Source: Magnaporthiopsis rhizophila (Eukaryota; Ascomycota; Sordariomycetes; Magnaporthales; Magnaporthaceae). From it: a stretch of DNA of 64,000 nucleotides. Shown in pieces: positions 11,042 to 21,912 of the stretch. The notes beneath the pieces are model-generated. The model saw only the letters and a list, made by a program, of their open reading frames with translations. It searched no databases and was not told where the DNA came from. Positions within the stretch are counted from its first letter, which is position 1. Every line of letters begins with the position of its first letter. The translations under genes and the position numbers were made by a program. The stretch is from assembly GCA_003049465.1 (NCBI GenBank), contig PYSS01000010.1, forward strand, positions 1-64,000, in the 5' to 3' direction.

Positions 11042-12472
11042 ATGGGTTCTACGGACATTACCGTAGACTACAACGACCTTGATCGCTACCAGGACGAGCT
11101 GGGCCAGCTCCCACAGCTCCAGGCCTACACCCAGTCACTCTATTATTTCCCTCACAAACAGGGCGTGAGCCGTGATGCAATCGTCGAAAAACTCACTCGG
11201 GCGGTGACCCAGGTCCGAGCCAAAGTGCCCTGGATGGGCGCCCGCGTCGTCTGCGTCGGCAAAGGCGAACGCAGCTCAGGCCACTATCGCGTGATACCAG
11301 TGGCCCCGCCCGAACCAGCAGTCGACGTCGCCGACCTGACCGACGCTTCCCCATCATACGCCGAGATGCGCGAACGCCGCGCCCCACTGTCAATGATTGT
11401 TGCCAACGCCAAGCGCCTGTCCCCGGTCACGGGATACCCGCTAAGGTTCGAGGTCGACCAGGACGACGACCCGGCCCACTGCGTGCGCCTGCAGGTCAGC
11501 TTCATCCAGGGCGGCGTGCTGCTCAGCTTCTCGACCATGCACAACATGGCGGACGCTGGTGGTCACTTCGCCTTCATCAAAATGGTTGCCATGGGCATGC
11601 GCGGCGAGGCCATACCCGCCTCGACGCTCGCATGCGTAAACATGGACCGGCGTGGCGCGATACCGCTCCTGGAGGGCAAGGACCCAGAGGAACCCGCTCG
11701 CCTGGACCACAGCCACCACCTGCGCAAGCCCCTCACGTCCTCGGACCCGCTCGTGCCGCGCCAGGCCCGGGCCGCGCGCAACCACATCTTCCGCTTCACG
11801 GCCACCGCCCTGGCCGCCATCAAGGACTTGGCCGGCGCACCCGGCGCCGAGGGCTGGGACCCGGCCGTGGCCTTTATCAGCACCGACGACGCCCTGAGCG
11901 CCTTCTGCTGGCAGCGGTTCCTTCTGGCGCGGACGCGGCGCAGGGGCGGCCTTGCCCTACCGGCGGATGCGAGATCCCTCTTCTCGCGCCAAATGGACGG
12001 CCGCAGGCTCGTGGGTCTGCCTACGGATTACGGGGCCGTGGTGAGCCACACGGCCCACACGAGGCTGCCCTTTGCCGAGGTCGCCGTCGGTCCCCTGGCC
12101 GCCGTCGCGTGCGCCCTGCGCGTCGCCGTCAACGAGGCCAACACGGCCCAGCACCTGCGCAGCATGGCGACCAATGTGGCCGGCACGGCGGACCGGAGCG
12201 CCATTACGTACACGGGCGACTTCAACCCGGACTGCGACGTGGGCTCGTCGTCGACGCGATGGTTTCAGAAGAGCGCCTTCCCGGACTTCGGCCCGCTGCT
12301 CGGCACCCCCGAGTTTTACCGCCGCCCGCCCAGCTTGCCGTTCCCCTCTACCGTCCTGTTCTTCCCAAGCACCGACGGCAACTGCGACGCCGATGTGTGC
12401 GTCACCGATGAGGACTTTGAGACCCTCATGGCGGACCCGGAGTGGACCAAGTACGCGGAGCGCATTGGTTGA
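11042..12472 (+). CDS. BAHD/trichothecene 3-O-acetyltransferase-type acyltransferase
   Basis: This is a single-exon frame of 476 residues. The catalytic HxxxD motif is present as HNMAD (His167, Asp171), in the usual setting after a hydrophobic strand (GGVLLSFSTM) and before the mid-protein linker. A DFG-containing stretch near the C-terminus (FPDFGPLLGTPEF) stands in for the family's DFGWG structural motif. Length is typical of the fungal transferase family (PF02458) that moves acetyl or fatty-acyl groups from CoA or a PKS to a hydroxyl. MrPigD and AzaD have this role in azaphilone pathways. Acylation of the dearomatised polyketide is inferred from context. The frame is intact, so it is probably functional. 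Confidence 0.9.
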   Translation: MGSTDITVDYNDLDRYQDELGQLPQLQAYTQSLYYFPHKQGVSRDAIVEKLTRAVTQVRAKVPWMGARVVCVGKGERSSGHYRVIPVAPPEPAVDVADLTDASPSYAEMRERRAPLSMIVANAKRLSPVTGYPLRFEVDQDDDPAHCVRLQVSFIQGGVLLSFSTMHNMADAGGHFAFIKMVAMGMRGEAIPASTLACVNMDRRGAIPLLEGKDPEEPARLDHSHHLRKPLTSSDPLVPRQARAARNHIFRFTATALAAIKDLAGAPGAEGWDPAVAFISTDDALSAFCWQRFLLARTRRRGGLALPADARSLFSRQMDGRRLVGLPTDYGAVVSHTAHTRLPFAEVAVGPLAAVACALRVAVNEANTAQHLRSMATNVAGTADRSAITYTGDFNPDCDVGSSSTRWFQKSAFPDFGPLLGTPEFYRRPPSLPFPSTVLFFPSTDGNCDADVCVTDEDFETLMADPEWTKYAERIG

Positions 12473-12689
12473 TGAATTTGTAATTAAATTGCTATGTTAT
12501 TACGACGCTGACTGCTGCATTAGTGCGCGTCATTTTAACTTGCGTTTCCTGGCTGTGATCCCTCTTCACACAATTAATCACCGTGAACAACACACCCTAT
12601 TCCTCTCGCAAAAAAACAAACAACCCGGTTTCTGCCTTAATAGACCCCGGCGAGCAAGGTGCTGACCTGCTCGATGGCCTGGAAATAAA

Positions 12690-13160
12690 TGGCAGGAAGA
12701 ATACGCCGCTGACGGACGGCCCCACGATCTGGTCGAGCCAGGCGATGGCCATGGTCATGTCGATCAGGGGCGGGCGCCGCTCAAGCGGGACCGAGGCCGA
12801 AATGATGGCGGTGGGGCCATCGACGATGCCCACGACGCCCCGGGCGACCGCGGTGCGCCCGACAACGACCATGTCGAGGAGGCGACGGCGCCATAAAGCA
12901 CGCACCAGACCTCCAAGCGGGCGAAGAAGCCGAGGAAGGACCACTTGAGGCTGGAGAAGCTGTAGATCTTGCCGGTGAGCGGCAGCAGGGCGGCGCTGCC
13001 CAGGTTGTAGGCGCTGCCATGCCAGCCGGCGTCGAGCAGGAACTTGAAGTTGTCGGTGATGTTGGGCACGGCCTGTGAGACGCGTGGGGGACGGCAAGTT
13101 AGCATCCGCAGTGAGATGGCGGCAGATGGATGTGGTTGCGTACCTTGGCAATAGGTAGTC
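12690..13160 (-). pseudogene. MFS drug-exporter remnant (DHA14 type)
   Basis: Two fragments of a 14-TM drug:H+ antiporter lie on the minus strand. The first starts after a clean intron (13143-13074, GTACGC to CAG). It reads VPNITDNFK...GWHGSAYNL...LTGKIYSF...KWSFLG, the TM1-2 region. The second, in another frame, reads VVVGRTAVARGVVGI...SASVPLERRP...VGPSVSGVF, the TM4-5 motif region. A frameshift near 12890 separates them, and the rest of the transporter is missing. Azaphilone and related clusters normally carry one such exporter, so this is probably the cluster's own efflux gene after decay. Confidence 0.8.
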
Positions 13161-14588
13161 GATCACCGATTCGATCTTGGTGCGGCCTCTCCTTTCCGAG
13201 TCGTCAGGGGCGATAAAAGCCCGGACGCGCCGTCCAGCCTCTGGGCCAGCGTTCATTTCGGAGCTACTTTTTATCAGGGTTAGCGGTCATAGGAGCGAAG
13301 TCATCGTTCAACTCTGCAAAGCGAGCGCGCGTTTTCGAGCTGGGATAACTAACAGAAGACTGCTGCTCAGAATAGCGGAAGATTAGCTGGGACGACGGAG
13401 GATCGAAAGAGTTGGGGCAACCGAGCCGTGCGCTCGTTGGGGCAGTGATGTGAGGCAGTTACCCTACCCAAGGTGCCTTAAGGGAAGAAACGCGTAGTGT
13501 GACCAGCCAGGCGAACGATGACAGTCATGGCGATGTGGGTGACCCGTTTAAGGTCCCAGTCCCATCGGATCCATTATCCCGGGCTACAAGTCGAAATCAT
13601 CGTGCTCAATCATGACCTGGGATCATTTGCCGTAAGCAGAGCTGGACTAGCCATGGCTTCGGCGACCTGTAATTAGTAGTCAAACCCCAGGCTCTCGCGA
13701 ACTTCGCATGTTGGAAGAGGGAGATCCGACTTGGTAGTCACGTGGTGGTGACATCACGGAACCCATCCTATGGTAGGCATCAAACTTGGGGCTTCCATTT
13801 GACGCGTGCCTGGCTCGACTCACAGGCCCCATCCCTGCCTTTTTTTTGGTAATCAGGCTAGGGCCGGGACGGCACGCAAGCTGCAAACCGGCACACTCAC
13901 AAGTGTCATCTTTAATCTGACCTGACAATCGCATATTGTCTAGGCTGTCCCGCTGTGCTGTCGCGAACCTTAGCGTCACACCACAAGCATCATATCTCAT
14001 CGGACGGGGGATCCACTCCGGCTTCTGGGCGACAGGCCCTGCCTGCGCTTAAACGTTCCTCCAGACCCCATGTCCCTCCTGCGCTCGGCTTTGGTTACGC
14101 AGATTGCGAAGTATTTCCTTGGCCCACATGGGCCCTCGAGTCCCCTGATTGAGCATCTATCACCATTTTGCTTTTCGCTTAAAGAAAGGCCAAGTGCAGG
14201 GGCCCGGTAAGGAGGGGAGAAGTGCACACACACACACACACACGCGTATATATATATATAAAGCAGCGCACCGGGCACGCCAAGGTAAGGCTGCGTAGGA
14301 AAAACCTTTCTCCCTCATGTGCGGGGACTGAGTATTCCTTGACTCGCAGGCAGACCGCTTTATCTTGCTATCCGAAAGAGCCGAAAGAGGGAAAGTGGTC
14401 CAGGCCCCGTCGAGGCGGACACTTTCTTCCTTCCTCCTTGATTCGCCTACACCAAAAAGCTTCTTTCCCTTGATTTTTTTTTCGCTATAACGAATCAGGA
14501 AATGAACGAGCACCACCGGCTGACCCGTCCGCCTGTAGCAGCGGGATCCCGTCCCATGGCGCCACGGTAGCAACAACAACCAGACGGC
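13161..14588. other. Intergenic region with microsatellites, no gene recognised
   Basis: Nearly 1.4 kb without a convincing frame. The longest frames are short, lack motifs and overlap one another antisense. A dinucleotide microsatellite is listed separately. The upstream part may contain more of the decayed transporter, but I could not read it. Confidence 0.5.
14224..14261. repeat. Compound (CA)n-(TA)n microsatellite
   Basis: About ten CA units pass through CGCG into six to seven TA units. This is a compound dinucleotide tract in non-coding DNA and may be length-polymorphic. Confidence 0.9.
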
Positions 14589-15409
14589 ATGAAGCGGCCG
14601 ACGGCCCTGGTAACGGATACAGCGCAAGAGCTGGGCCACGCCCTCGCCCGGGCTCTTGCTGACGCGGGATATCACGTCTCCGCCACGGCGCAGGACCCCT
14701 CCAAGGTCGATTCGGCCCTGCAAGACCAGCAAAAAGGCCGGACCGCGGTCCCGCCTTTAGACGTAACGTCGCACGAGTCGATCGCGGGCCGCGTGGCGGC
14801 CGTGAAGCAGGCGACCGGGGGCCGGGGCTCAACGTGCCGGTCAAAAACACGGGCTCCGGACTCATTATGCCGCTGGACCCCGCCGCCTGTACGAGGTTAA
14901 TGTTTGGGGCATGCTGGCCGTCAGTCGGGGGTTCGCGCCGCGGTTCATCGCGGCGGGGTCAACGTCCCGTCGCTCGCGGACCACGTCCAGATGGCCTGGC
15001 AAGGCAAGTCCACAACAATAAACTTTCCGTCAATCAGTCCCCTACCATACTTGCCCTCAAGGTTGCACAACCCATGTGGGCGTGTGTGCTAACCATTCTT
15101 TTTTCTCGCAGGATGCCACCAAGAAAACAGGAGTTTAAAACAGCTCCAAAGCGGCCATGACGTCTACGCTCACGACGGGGCCGCCTTCTCCCTGTCCGAG
15201 GACTTTAAGACACAAGGACGTCGAGGGGACCATCGCCAGGCAGGCACGCGGGGAGATGCAGATCACAACAAGGGCGCGGCTTCGGTGGCTCTGAAGCTGG
15301 TCGCCAACATCGTCTCTGGCAAGCGGGCAAGGTCTGGCACGGTGGAGTCGTGCGCCCTCGCACTTGTTCGAGCGGATACTACACCGCGATAAGGGCGTCT
15401 ACCAAATGA
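14589..15409 (+). pseudogene. Short-chain dehydrogenase remnant (AYR1-like SDR)
   Basis: The first 80 or so codons are open: ALVTDTAQELGHALARALADAG (glycine motif damaged, TG replaced by TD) and LDVTSHESIA. The frame then shifts at about 14835 to LNVPVKNTGSGLIMPLD (normally NNAG), shifts again to LYEVNVWGMLAVSRGFAP, and shifts once more. Later pieces NSSKAAMTS (the family's YxxxK serine-lysine region with Tyr lost), EGTIARQARGEMQ and SGKVWHGG are scattered over frames. It is clearly a dead gene of the 1-acyl-DHAP-reductase-like SDR group. It may have been a cluster reductase. Confidence 0.85.
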
Positions 15410-15743
15410 GGAGATAGCCTGACCCGATTGTTGCAGGGATCGTTGGCGGTAGGCTACATTTGGCAATTCCCGCGCAGAGCCCCTCAACCTAGTTAGATTG
15501 TAGTTGAAAGGAAGGGCGTGAGCGAAATAAAGGGGTTTTTAATTTTTTATTTTATTTTTTTATAATAAGGAAAGAAACTAATTTATACCTCAATTATAAA
15601 GGAATAACTTTTTAATATTAATGTATAATAAAAGTTAAATTATTAAAATCTTGCTTTTAATTAATTATTATATAATTTCAGATGTATTTTTTTATAAAGC
15701 CGTTATTTAAATGTAAATATATAAATATTTTATAAAACACGTA
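15410..15743. other. AT-rich flank of the DNA transposon
   Basis: There is no gene. The sequence becomes almost pure A/T from about 15530 up to the transposon end. It looks like mutation spread from the repeat or an older repeat remnant. Confidence 0.6.
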
Positions 15744-15809
15744 ACGTGGTTCACCACCGAGTGGATCAAACCACCGAGTGGATCAAACCACCGAGTGGAC
15801 CACCGACAC
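15744..15809 (+). repeat. Left terminal inverted repeat with iterated 17-base unit
   Basis: The repeat contains a 17-base unit (ACCACCGAGTGGATCAA-like) iterated three times, ending GACCACCGACAC. The right end, read in reverse complement, has only two units, with one C-to-G difference. The end regions keep normal GC while the interior is RIP-mutated. Confidence 0.9.
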
Positions 15810-15859
15810 GCATCCGCGCGACGATTAAACTTCATCTACGAATATTTCCATAACAAATA

Positions 15860-17510
15860 ATGGCAAACACAAGCAACGAAAACAGGATTATCCTGGCCCT
15901 TTAAACCATCGAATCAGATCCGAAATTAAGCATTCGGAGTGCTGCCAAAATTTATACGGTTAATTATTTTATTTTTGCCCGGCGCAAAGGCGGCTAACCT
16001 GCTTGATACAACCGCGAGCCCAATTTTCGGAAATTAACGGAATCCGAAAAGAAAGCGCTTGTTAAGTACATTTTCGAGCTGGATTTTCGCATATTCCCTC
16101 CCCGGCCTTTTGGCATTAAAAATATGGCTAACCGATTGCTCGCCGAACGTAATGCGGCCACTGTTAGGACCAATTGGGTTACAAGGTTTATTAAACGCTG
16201 CCCGGAGCTTGGTACGCGCTAGATTTAAAAGTACAATTACCAAAAGGCCAAATGCAAAAATCCCAAGCTTATTTTTGCCTGGTTCAACCTTGTACGGAAC
16301 ATTATAGCCAAATATAATATTCAAAATAATAATATTTATAATTTTAACAAAACCGGCTTTTTTATAAGCATAATTACTACTGTTATAATTATTATAATAT
16401 TAAAAAACCGTAATAAAATAAAGCTGGTCCAGTTTAATAATCGGAAATGGGCTATAATTATTTAAAAAATTAATTATTGCAGTTAGGCAATCCCCTTTTT
16501 TATTATTATTAAAAAGCAGTATTATTTGGCCAATTGGTATTCGAAAACCAATTTTCCACGCAATTAAATTATTATAATAAATTTTAACAAATAAATTATA
16601 AACAAACTCGGCCTGAAATAACTTTAGCATCTTGATAAACATATTACAGTTTATAAAAAAGGATTTTATTATTTATTAATATTAAACAGCCACAAAAACC
16701 ACCATTCGATAAATTTCAAACTTTATTACCAAAAATATAACATTATTACACTTTACATACCTTTATATTCGTTTTATTTCTTTTAATCGTTTAATATTAA
16801 ATATTTTAACCCATTAAAAAAACGTACAATTAACAAATTAAAAATCTAATAAGGTTGCATATTAATTATATAACCAAAATCAAATTCCTTTTGGCATTTA
16901 AAACGGTATTTTTTGCCTTTATAACCGAAAAAAATATTCGAAAAGGCTTCCAAAGGGCTGGTTTTGCTCTTTTCAACCCGGATTTAATTTTAAAAAAGCT
17001 GGATATAAAATTATAAATTCCAACTTTTTCAAAAATGCCCCTAAACAATCCCGAACCTTAAACCTCCAAAATATCTAAAATAACCAGGGAAACAATTTCG
17101 CAATCCGAATATATTAAAATTTAAATTTTTAATTACCGAAACAATTTTCCGATACCCATATTAACGGTTATAAATAAGCTTACAAAAAAAACAAATTTAA
17201 TTATGCATCAAATAGCCCTTTTTAAGGCCAAAATTATTTTATTATATAAAGCGAACAAAGCATTAAACAAATACCGGAAGGCCAAAAAAATGCGTGTCCG
17301 ATAAAAAAGGTCATTTACTATCGAAAAGGTACAAAATATTTTGGACCAAAAAAAGCTAGATGGATACTTACAGCAAAAAATGCGCAATTATAAGGGTTAA
17401 AAAAAAAGGGCGATAATAACTCATCGGCGATATGGCACTTGCGATAAAACCGAACATAATGCGCGCACCTGTCAGGAGGAAAAAAAAATGTCCGATATAT
17501 ATAGTTCCGA
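15860..17510 (+). pseudogene. Fot1/pogo transposase, inactivated by RIP
   Basis: From the ATG at 15860 the frame reads as a pogo-superfamily transposase with many stops. First comes a psq-type helix-turn-helix (IRSAAKIY). Next is a CENP-B/Tc5-type DNA-binding domain (MANRLL, then TNWVTRFIKRCPELGTR). Then a DDE_1 core with LLILNSHKNH, where the family has LLILDGHxSH (Asp changed to Asn). The region FAFITEKNIRKGFQRAG.FNPD follows. Near 17424-17471 is a C-terminal zinc knuckle, C-D-K-T-E-H-N-A-R-T-C, whose first Cys has become Tyr. Domain order and size are complete, so the copy was once full length. Confidence 0.9.
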
Positions 17511-17553
17511 ATAATTTAAATGGATTGCTGGCGTTATTGGGTTGGCATACGCG

Positions 17554-17621
17554 TCGATTAACCGGAGGTTGTGTGTTGGTGATCCACTCCGTGGTTTGAT
17601 CCACTCGGTGGTGAACCACGT
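17554..17621 (-). repeat. Right terminal inverted repeat of the Fot1/pogo element
   Basis: The reverse complement starts ACGTGGTTCACCACCGAGTG and continues GATCAAACCACGGAGTGG, pairing with the left end. It has two rather than three of the 17-base units. Confidence 0.9.
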
Positions 17622-18581
17622 TAGTTTTATTTAATTAAGCAACTAATTCACGCTTTAGCCTTTTTTTTTTTTAAAAAAAAAAAACAAAAAAAAAAAAAAC
17701 AAACGGTGTAACAGTGATATAAGAAGTTATTATACCGTGTTAACCTTATAACCAGGTTCGAAAGGAGGGGGAAGCTTTACACAGTTTTTTTTAAGTTGAT
17801 AAAGCTAAAAAGGGGGAATAATTACGCCGATTTGCTACATGCTCGCTCCGTATCTTTTTCTTTTTGCGGCCTGCTGTGCCTAACACTATATTATGATGGT
17901 TTTACCTGGTAGGTGGGTATCATTAATTGACAGCAGCACTGGATAGAGGGGTATCCTTGGTTGTGGGGACGGGTTGCAAGGGCTTAGCGTTACGGCAAAT
18001 ATAAAGTTTACAAGCTTTTAGGTCCGCTTAACAACCGAACGCTTAACACTCGAGTTCCGCTCGGGGCGTGATCGGCAGTTCCGGTTATGAAAGTTCTAGC
18101 TGTGGAAAGGGACCCATTCTAAACAAACTACTGTTAAAATGGCCAAATTACAACGATCCTTTAACCCGGTGACTCGTGGCAAGCAAGCCTTGACCCCTGG
18201 ATTCCCGCAGTTTCTCCAGGCGTGGGGGGATATGAGCTCGCGGGATGGCAGTTGTGCGATTATGATCTGACTCGGCGTCGATCCGTGTGTGTTCGGATGG
18301 CTGCCGTCGTCGACCGCCATTGTTCGAGACCCCATATATGCCCAGGCAAATACTCTGCTGGTGGCTGTAGCTGGGACTTGTTCATATCTCGCTGTCCGAG
18401 GTTGCATCCTTGGAACCTGCTGGCTGAACCGGAGCCAGTCCTTTCCTGCAACCCATCCGACTCGACCGCTTGTCACAGGCACACGCGCAACCCTAACCAG
18501 CGAACCAAGCGAAAAACCCCAAGGCAATCGGATCTTTTCTGCCGTCCATCCCTCATCACTCCTGCGCATCGTCCAGCCTCC
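17622..18581. other. Upstream region of the Zn2Cys6 regulator
   Basis: About 960 bases hold no recognised gene. The first 80 bases include long T and A runs (17661-17700), perhaps a poly(A)-type remnant. The remainder has normal composition and contains only short motif-free frames. It should include the promoter of the regulator gene. Confidence 0.5.
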
Positions 18582-21115
18582 ATGTCGCTCTCGGGCACCA
18601 AGGGAGCCGCCTTAAAAAACGGGGGGTTTGCTGCCGGCAGCGACCCCATCCCGGCGCCCGCGAGCACGAAGCTGCCAGCGAAGCGGTCTCGTCAAAACCC
18701 GGGCCCGGCTTGCCAGCAGTGCAGGATTAAAAAGCTGAGGTATGAAAGAGATAAAAAATAAAAATAAAAATAAAAAAAGTGTAGCTCTTACTGTTCGCAG
18801 ACGGGGCATCATCTCATGACTAAGCAGTGCTTGGCTGGTGCTGATATCGTTGTGGCTGATTATTTGCCCGTTCCGACCGTTTCTAGGTGTGACAGGCGAA
18901 CTCCATGCGGCTGCTGTGCCGACGCGGGCGTCCGGTGCCATGTCGACACGACGCCTCCACAGAGGGGCCCAAAAAGAGGATACCTGAAGGCGCTCAGGTC
19001 ACGAATTGGTGCGCTATCCGGCTCGGCCCGCTGATTCTACCAGACTTTGGATAGCTAGGGATTTGGGACAAAGGAAGGCTGACATAAGAAAATCACTTCA
19101 TTTCCAGCCGCTCTTGAAAGTCGGGTCGGTACCGCCGGAGACATGGGTGAGCACTGCCTCGACCTCGATCTCGATCTGGACGACAACGATCTCGACGGAG
19201 ATTCTGCCGGCCACTCGCCAACAAGTGACCACCAAAGAGCCATCTCGCCCACAGCCGACGCTCTCCTGACCGAGGTCTTCCACCAGCCCATGCTTGCAGA
19301 TATTCCCCCGATGATCCCTCCCTGGACTCACCCCGCGGACCCGCCCGGCCTTAACGACAACAGCCCTCTGATGGGGCTCCGGCCGGTTCCGGGTCCCGTG
19401 CCACCGCCCGTAGACGTTTCGCAGACGACCATCACGCCCCTCATGCAGGCCGATCTGTAGGTAACAATTTACCCACGTATTATCAATCCTTGTCCTCCAT
19501 TTTGTGCTGACAAGCTGGCGCGGAATGCGGGCGTCCTTTGCCGTCAGGGACCAGCTCTACTTTGACCGCGTCCACATGTTCGTGCCGATGCTGCATCGGG
19601 CCCGCTACGTCAAGCGGTCAAGGGGCCAGCAGCACTGCCGACCGCCGGCTTCAGAGTCGTATGCGTGTCTCCAGCAGGCCATGTGGACCTTGGCCGCGAC
19701 GCTGTCGTCGCAGTTCCAGCAGCTGCGCGGCCGTCTGTACCTCGAGACGCTCGAGCGGCTCCGGGCACTCGAGCTGGTAGACTCTTTCCACCACCGCGGC
19801 GGCGGTGCCAAAGCCGAGGCCCACCAGCTAGAGCAGGTCCAAGCCTGGGTCCTGGTCGCCATCTACGAGTTCATGCAGGTCGGCTTCCATCGCGCCTGGG
19901 CCAGCGCCGGCCGCGCCATCCGACTGGTCCAGCTCATGCGCCTGCACGACCTCGACCCGCCCTTTGACGCCAGCAGCGGCGGCGGAGAGCACCTTGAACA
20001 GCAGCACCGGCCGCCGCCGCCGCCGTATGATGCCGACAACGCCGCAGATGCCCACACCTGCCTGGAGGAGAAGCGCCGGACCTTCTGGATGGCCTTCTGC
20101 CTCGACCGCTACAGCTGCGTCATCGACGGACTGCCCCTGACCCTGGGTGAGCACATCATCTCCACGCGCCTGCCCTGCCGCGAGGACGCGTTTCAAAGCG
20201 GCGTGCGCACGCATATGCCGACCCTCGCCGAGGTCACGGACATGTCCGGTGGCGACGACGGCGGCGGCGGCTGCGGCCAAGGCCCCATCCATCCGCTAGT
20301 TCAGTGCATCATATTCACTACGCTCTGGGGCCGCGTCGTCGCGCATCTTGGGCACTCGACCAGGTGCAGGGGCGTGTCCCCCACGCACACCTCGCAGGCG
20401 CCCACCGAAGCCGGCGGCATAGGTGCCGTCATCGTCGTTTCTACTGCCTCTCCTGCCCCTTCTTCCGTCTCTGCGTCGTCTGTCGCGTCGTCCTCGGCCG
20501 ACTTTTGCACGCGCCAGCTGCAGCTCGACCAGACGCTGGGCCGCTGCATGCTGCGACTGCGGCGGAGCTGGCCTCCCGAGTCGATCCGCATGAACCCGGT
20601 CCTGCACTTCACCAGCATGATCGCCCAAGTCTCGGTGTTGTCGCTGTGCAAGGCCGCCGACCGCATCCCCGCCGCCATCGGGTACCCCGAGTACCAGGAA
20701 ATGGTGGCCAGCTACCAGAGCCGCGGACCCGCCGCCGCGCGCGAGATGGTGAGGCTGTCGCGGGACCTGGACCATTTTGGCTTGTTCAAGGTTCGTAATC
20801 CACATCGATGCCGGGCAAGAAAAAAAAGAAAGAGGTTCTCTTCGAGTTGGTACTCACATTCTCTTTCTCGATTGGTGCCAGATCCACCCCTTCACTCCAG
20901 TCCCCCTTGGCGTCTGCCGCCAGTCGCTGATCGATCTCAGGGGCCGCGATTTCTCCGTTGAGGACGACATCCGGGCCATTGAGGAGGCACTCCATGAGCT
21001 CAACGGCATCAACTCGATGGGTCAGGGGATTCCCGCGTCCGACCTTACGCAGTGGCCTGAACCCCTGACAGCCGATGACTTTGCCTTCGACCACTCGCTC
21101 ATGCTTCACGTCTAG
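18582..21115 (+). CDS. Zn2Cys6 fungal transcription factor, cluster regulator
   Basis: My model gives 712 residues in five exons: 18582-18739, 18887-19008, 19108-19456, 19515-20790 and 20882-21115; all phases agree. The binuclear zinc cluster is split by intron 1: Cys44-QQ-Cys47-RIKKLR-Cys54-DRRTP-Cys60-GC-Cys63-ADAGVR-Cys70, followed by a basic linker. Exon 3 is acidic and proline-rich. Exon 4 carries the fungal regulatory middle domain (PF04082 style), with LYFDRVHMFVPMLHRARY, then EEKRRTFWMAFCLDRYSCVIDGLP. Introns 3 and 4 use GTAGGT and GTTCGT donors, so boundaries need RNA support. It stands 0.8 kb upstream of the PKS on the same strand, the usual place of a pathway-specific activator. 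Confidence 0.88.
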
Positions 21116-21912
21116 CTCACACGTCGCTGGAACCGTAATCACGTGGATTTATTTATTGTCCCAGAGCCATGTTTCTGCGTTATCTGGTTTGTCCACGGGC
21201 ATCGCAATGACGAAATGAATATTTATTGGTTGAGAGCTTCGAGACTGTGGATAATTTCAACCAGGGGGAGATATTTTCCTTTGTTCGCCTCCTCTTGTGC
21301 ATAATTATAATTAAGCTAGACACCGGAAAACTAGATGGCGAACACCAACGACTGGATGAAACGAGGCGACTGTCTTTTTATATAATTGTCGGCCATTTTA
21401 ACCATTGCCGCTGCGGCACTATCAAGTGATTCAATACATGCTCCCTTGGCTTCAGCGTGACGAATAGAGACCGCTTTGCGTTCGACAAGGCCGCTCAGGG
21501 TTTGCAAAGCGCCAGCTCGCGTAACAGGTAGGTGGTCAATTCTATAAAGCTAAATAACCAACTCCGAATGGTATCTCCGAGCCGGCCCGGAGCTTGGCAA
21601 CATTCCGAGGCCTCACAGAATACTCATCGGCCTCACTTGAGTCGCCGTTTTGTCTCCACCACGGGGACCTTTTGAGTTTTGTTTAGAGAGGCCGGAGGGA
21701 GCTGGGACGTTCTTACTCCGAAATTGCTCCCCAGGGGTTCTGACTGGCTGTGATAGGAACAAGGAAAAAAAGAAGAAAAAAGAAAAAAAAAGAAGCGAGC
21801 GGATCGAAGCCGTGGAGGATATAACTTCTTGCAAATCATGTACCGGTTCTAGACTTGTTGTCACTTACGAAATCTCATGCCTTCAACAGACACTCACAAA
21901 GCCACAAGCCAA
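21116..21912 (+). promoter_or_regulatory. Promoter region of the polyketide synthase
   Basis: This is a 797-base intergenic region between regulator and PKS with no gene. It includes several CTCCGA sites (21562, 21576, 21715) and a palindrome listed separately. A purine-rich A/G tract lies at about 21762-21795. Confidence 0.5.
21575..21592. promoter_or_regulatory. Candidate Zn2Cys6 operator, CTCCG-N8-CGGAG palindrome
   Basis: The 18-base string CTCCGAGCCGGCCCGGAG is a palindrome apart from one base pair. It lies about 320 bases upstream of the PKS start. It presents everted CCG/CGG half-sites, the type of element bound by dimeric Zn2Cys6 proteins, and shares CTCCGR with the repeats before the acyltransferase and monooxygenase genes. 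Binding is inferred only. Confidence 0.45.

Larger units (their letters stand above)
15744..17621 (+). mobile_element. RIP-degraded Fot1/pogo DNA transposon with TA target duplication
   Basis: The element is 1878 bases long, flanked by TA on both sides (15742-15743 and 17622-17623), the Tc1/mariner-pogo target duplication. The ends are inverted repeats starting ACGTGGTTCACCACCGAGTG. The length is close to Fot1-type elements. It encodes a single degenerate transposase on the plus strand. It lies between the SDR remnant and the regulator gene of the polyketide cluster. Confidence 0.95.

Noticed and set aside
15760..15800. CRISPR-like short direct repeats
   Set aside because: The repeated 17-base units belong to the terminal inverted repeat of the Fot1/pogo element and have no spacers.
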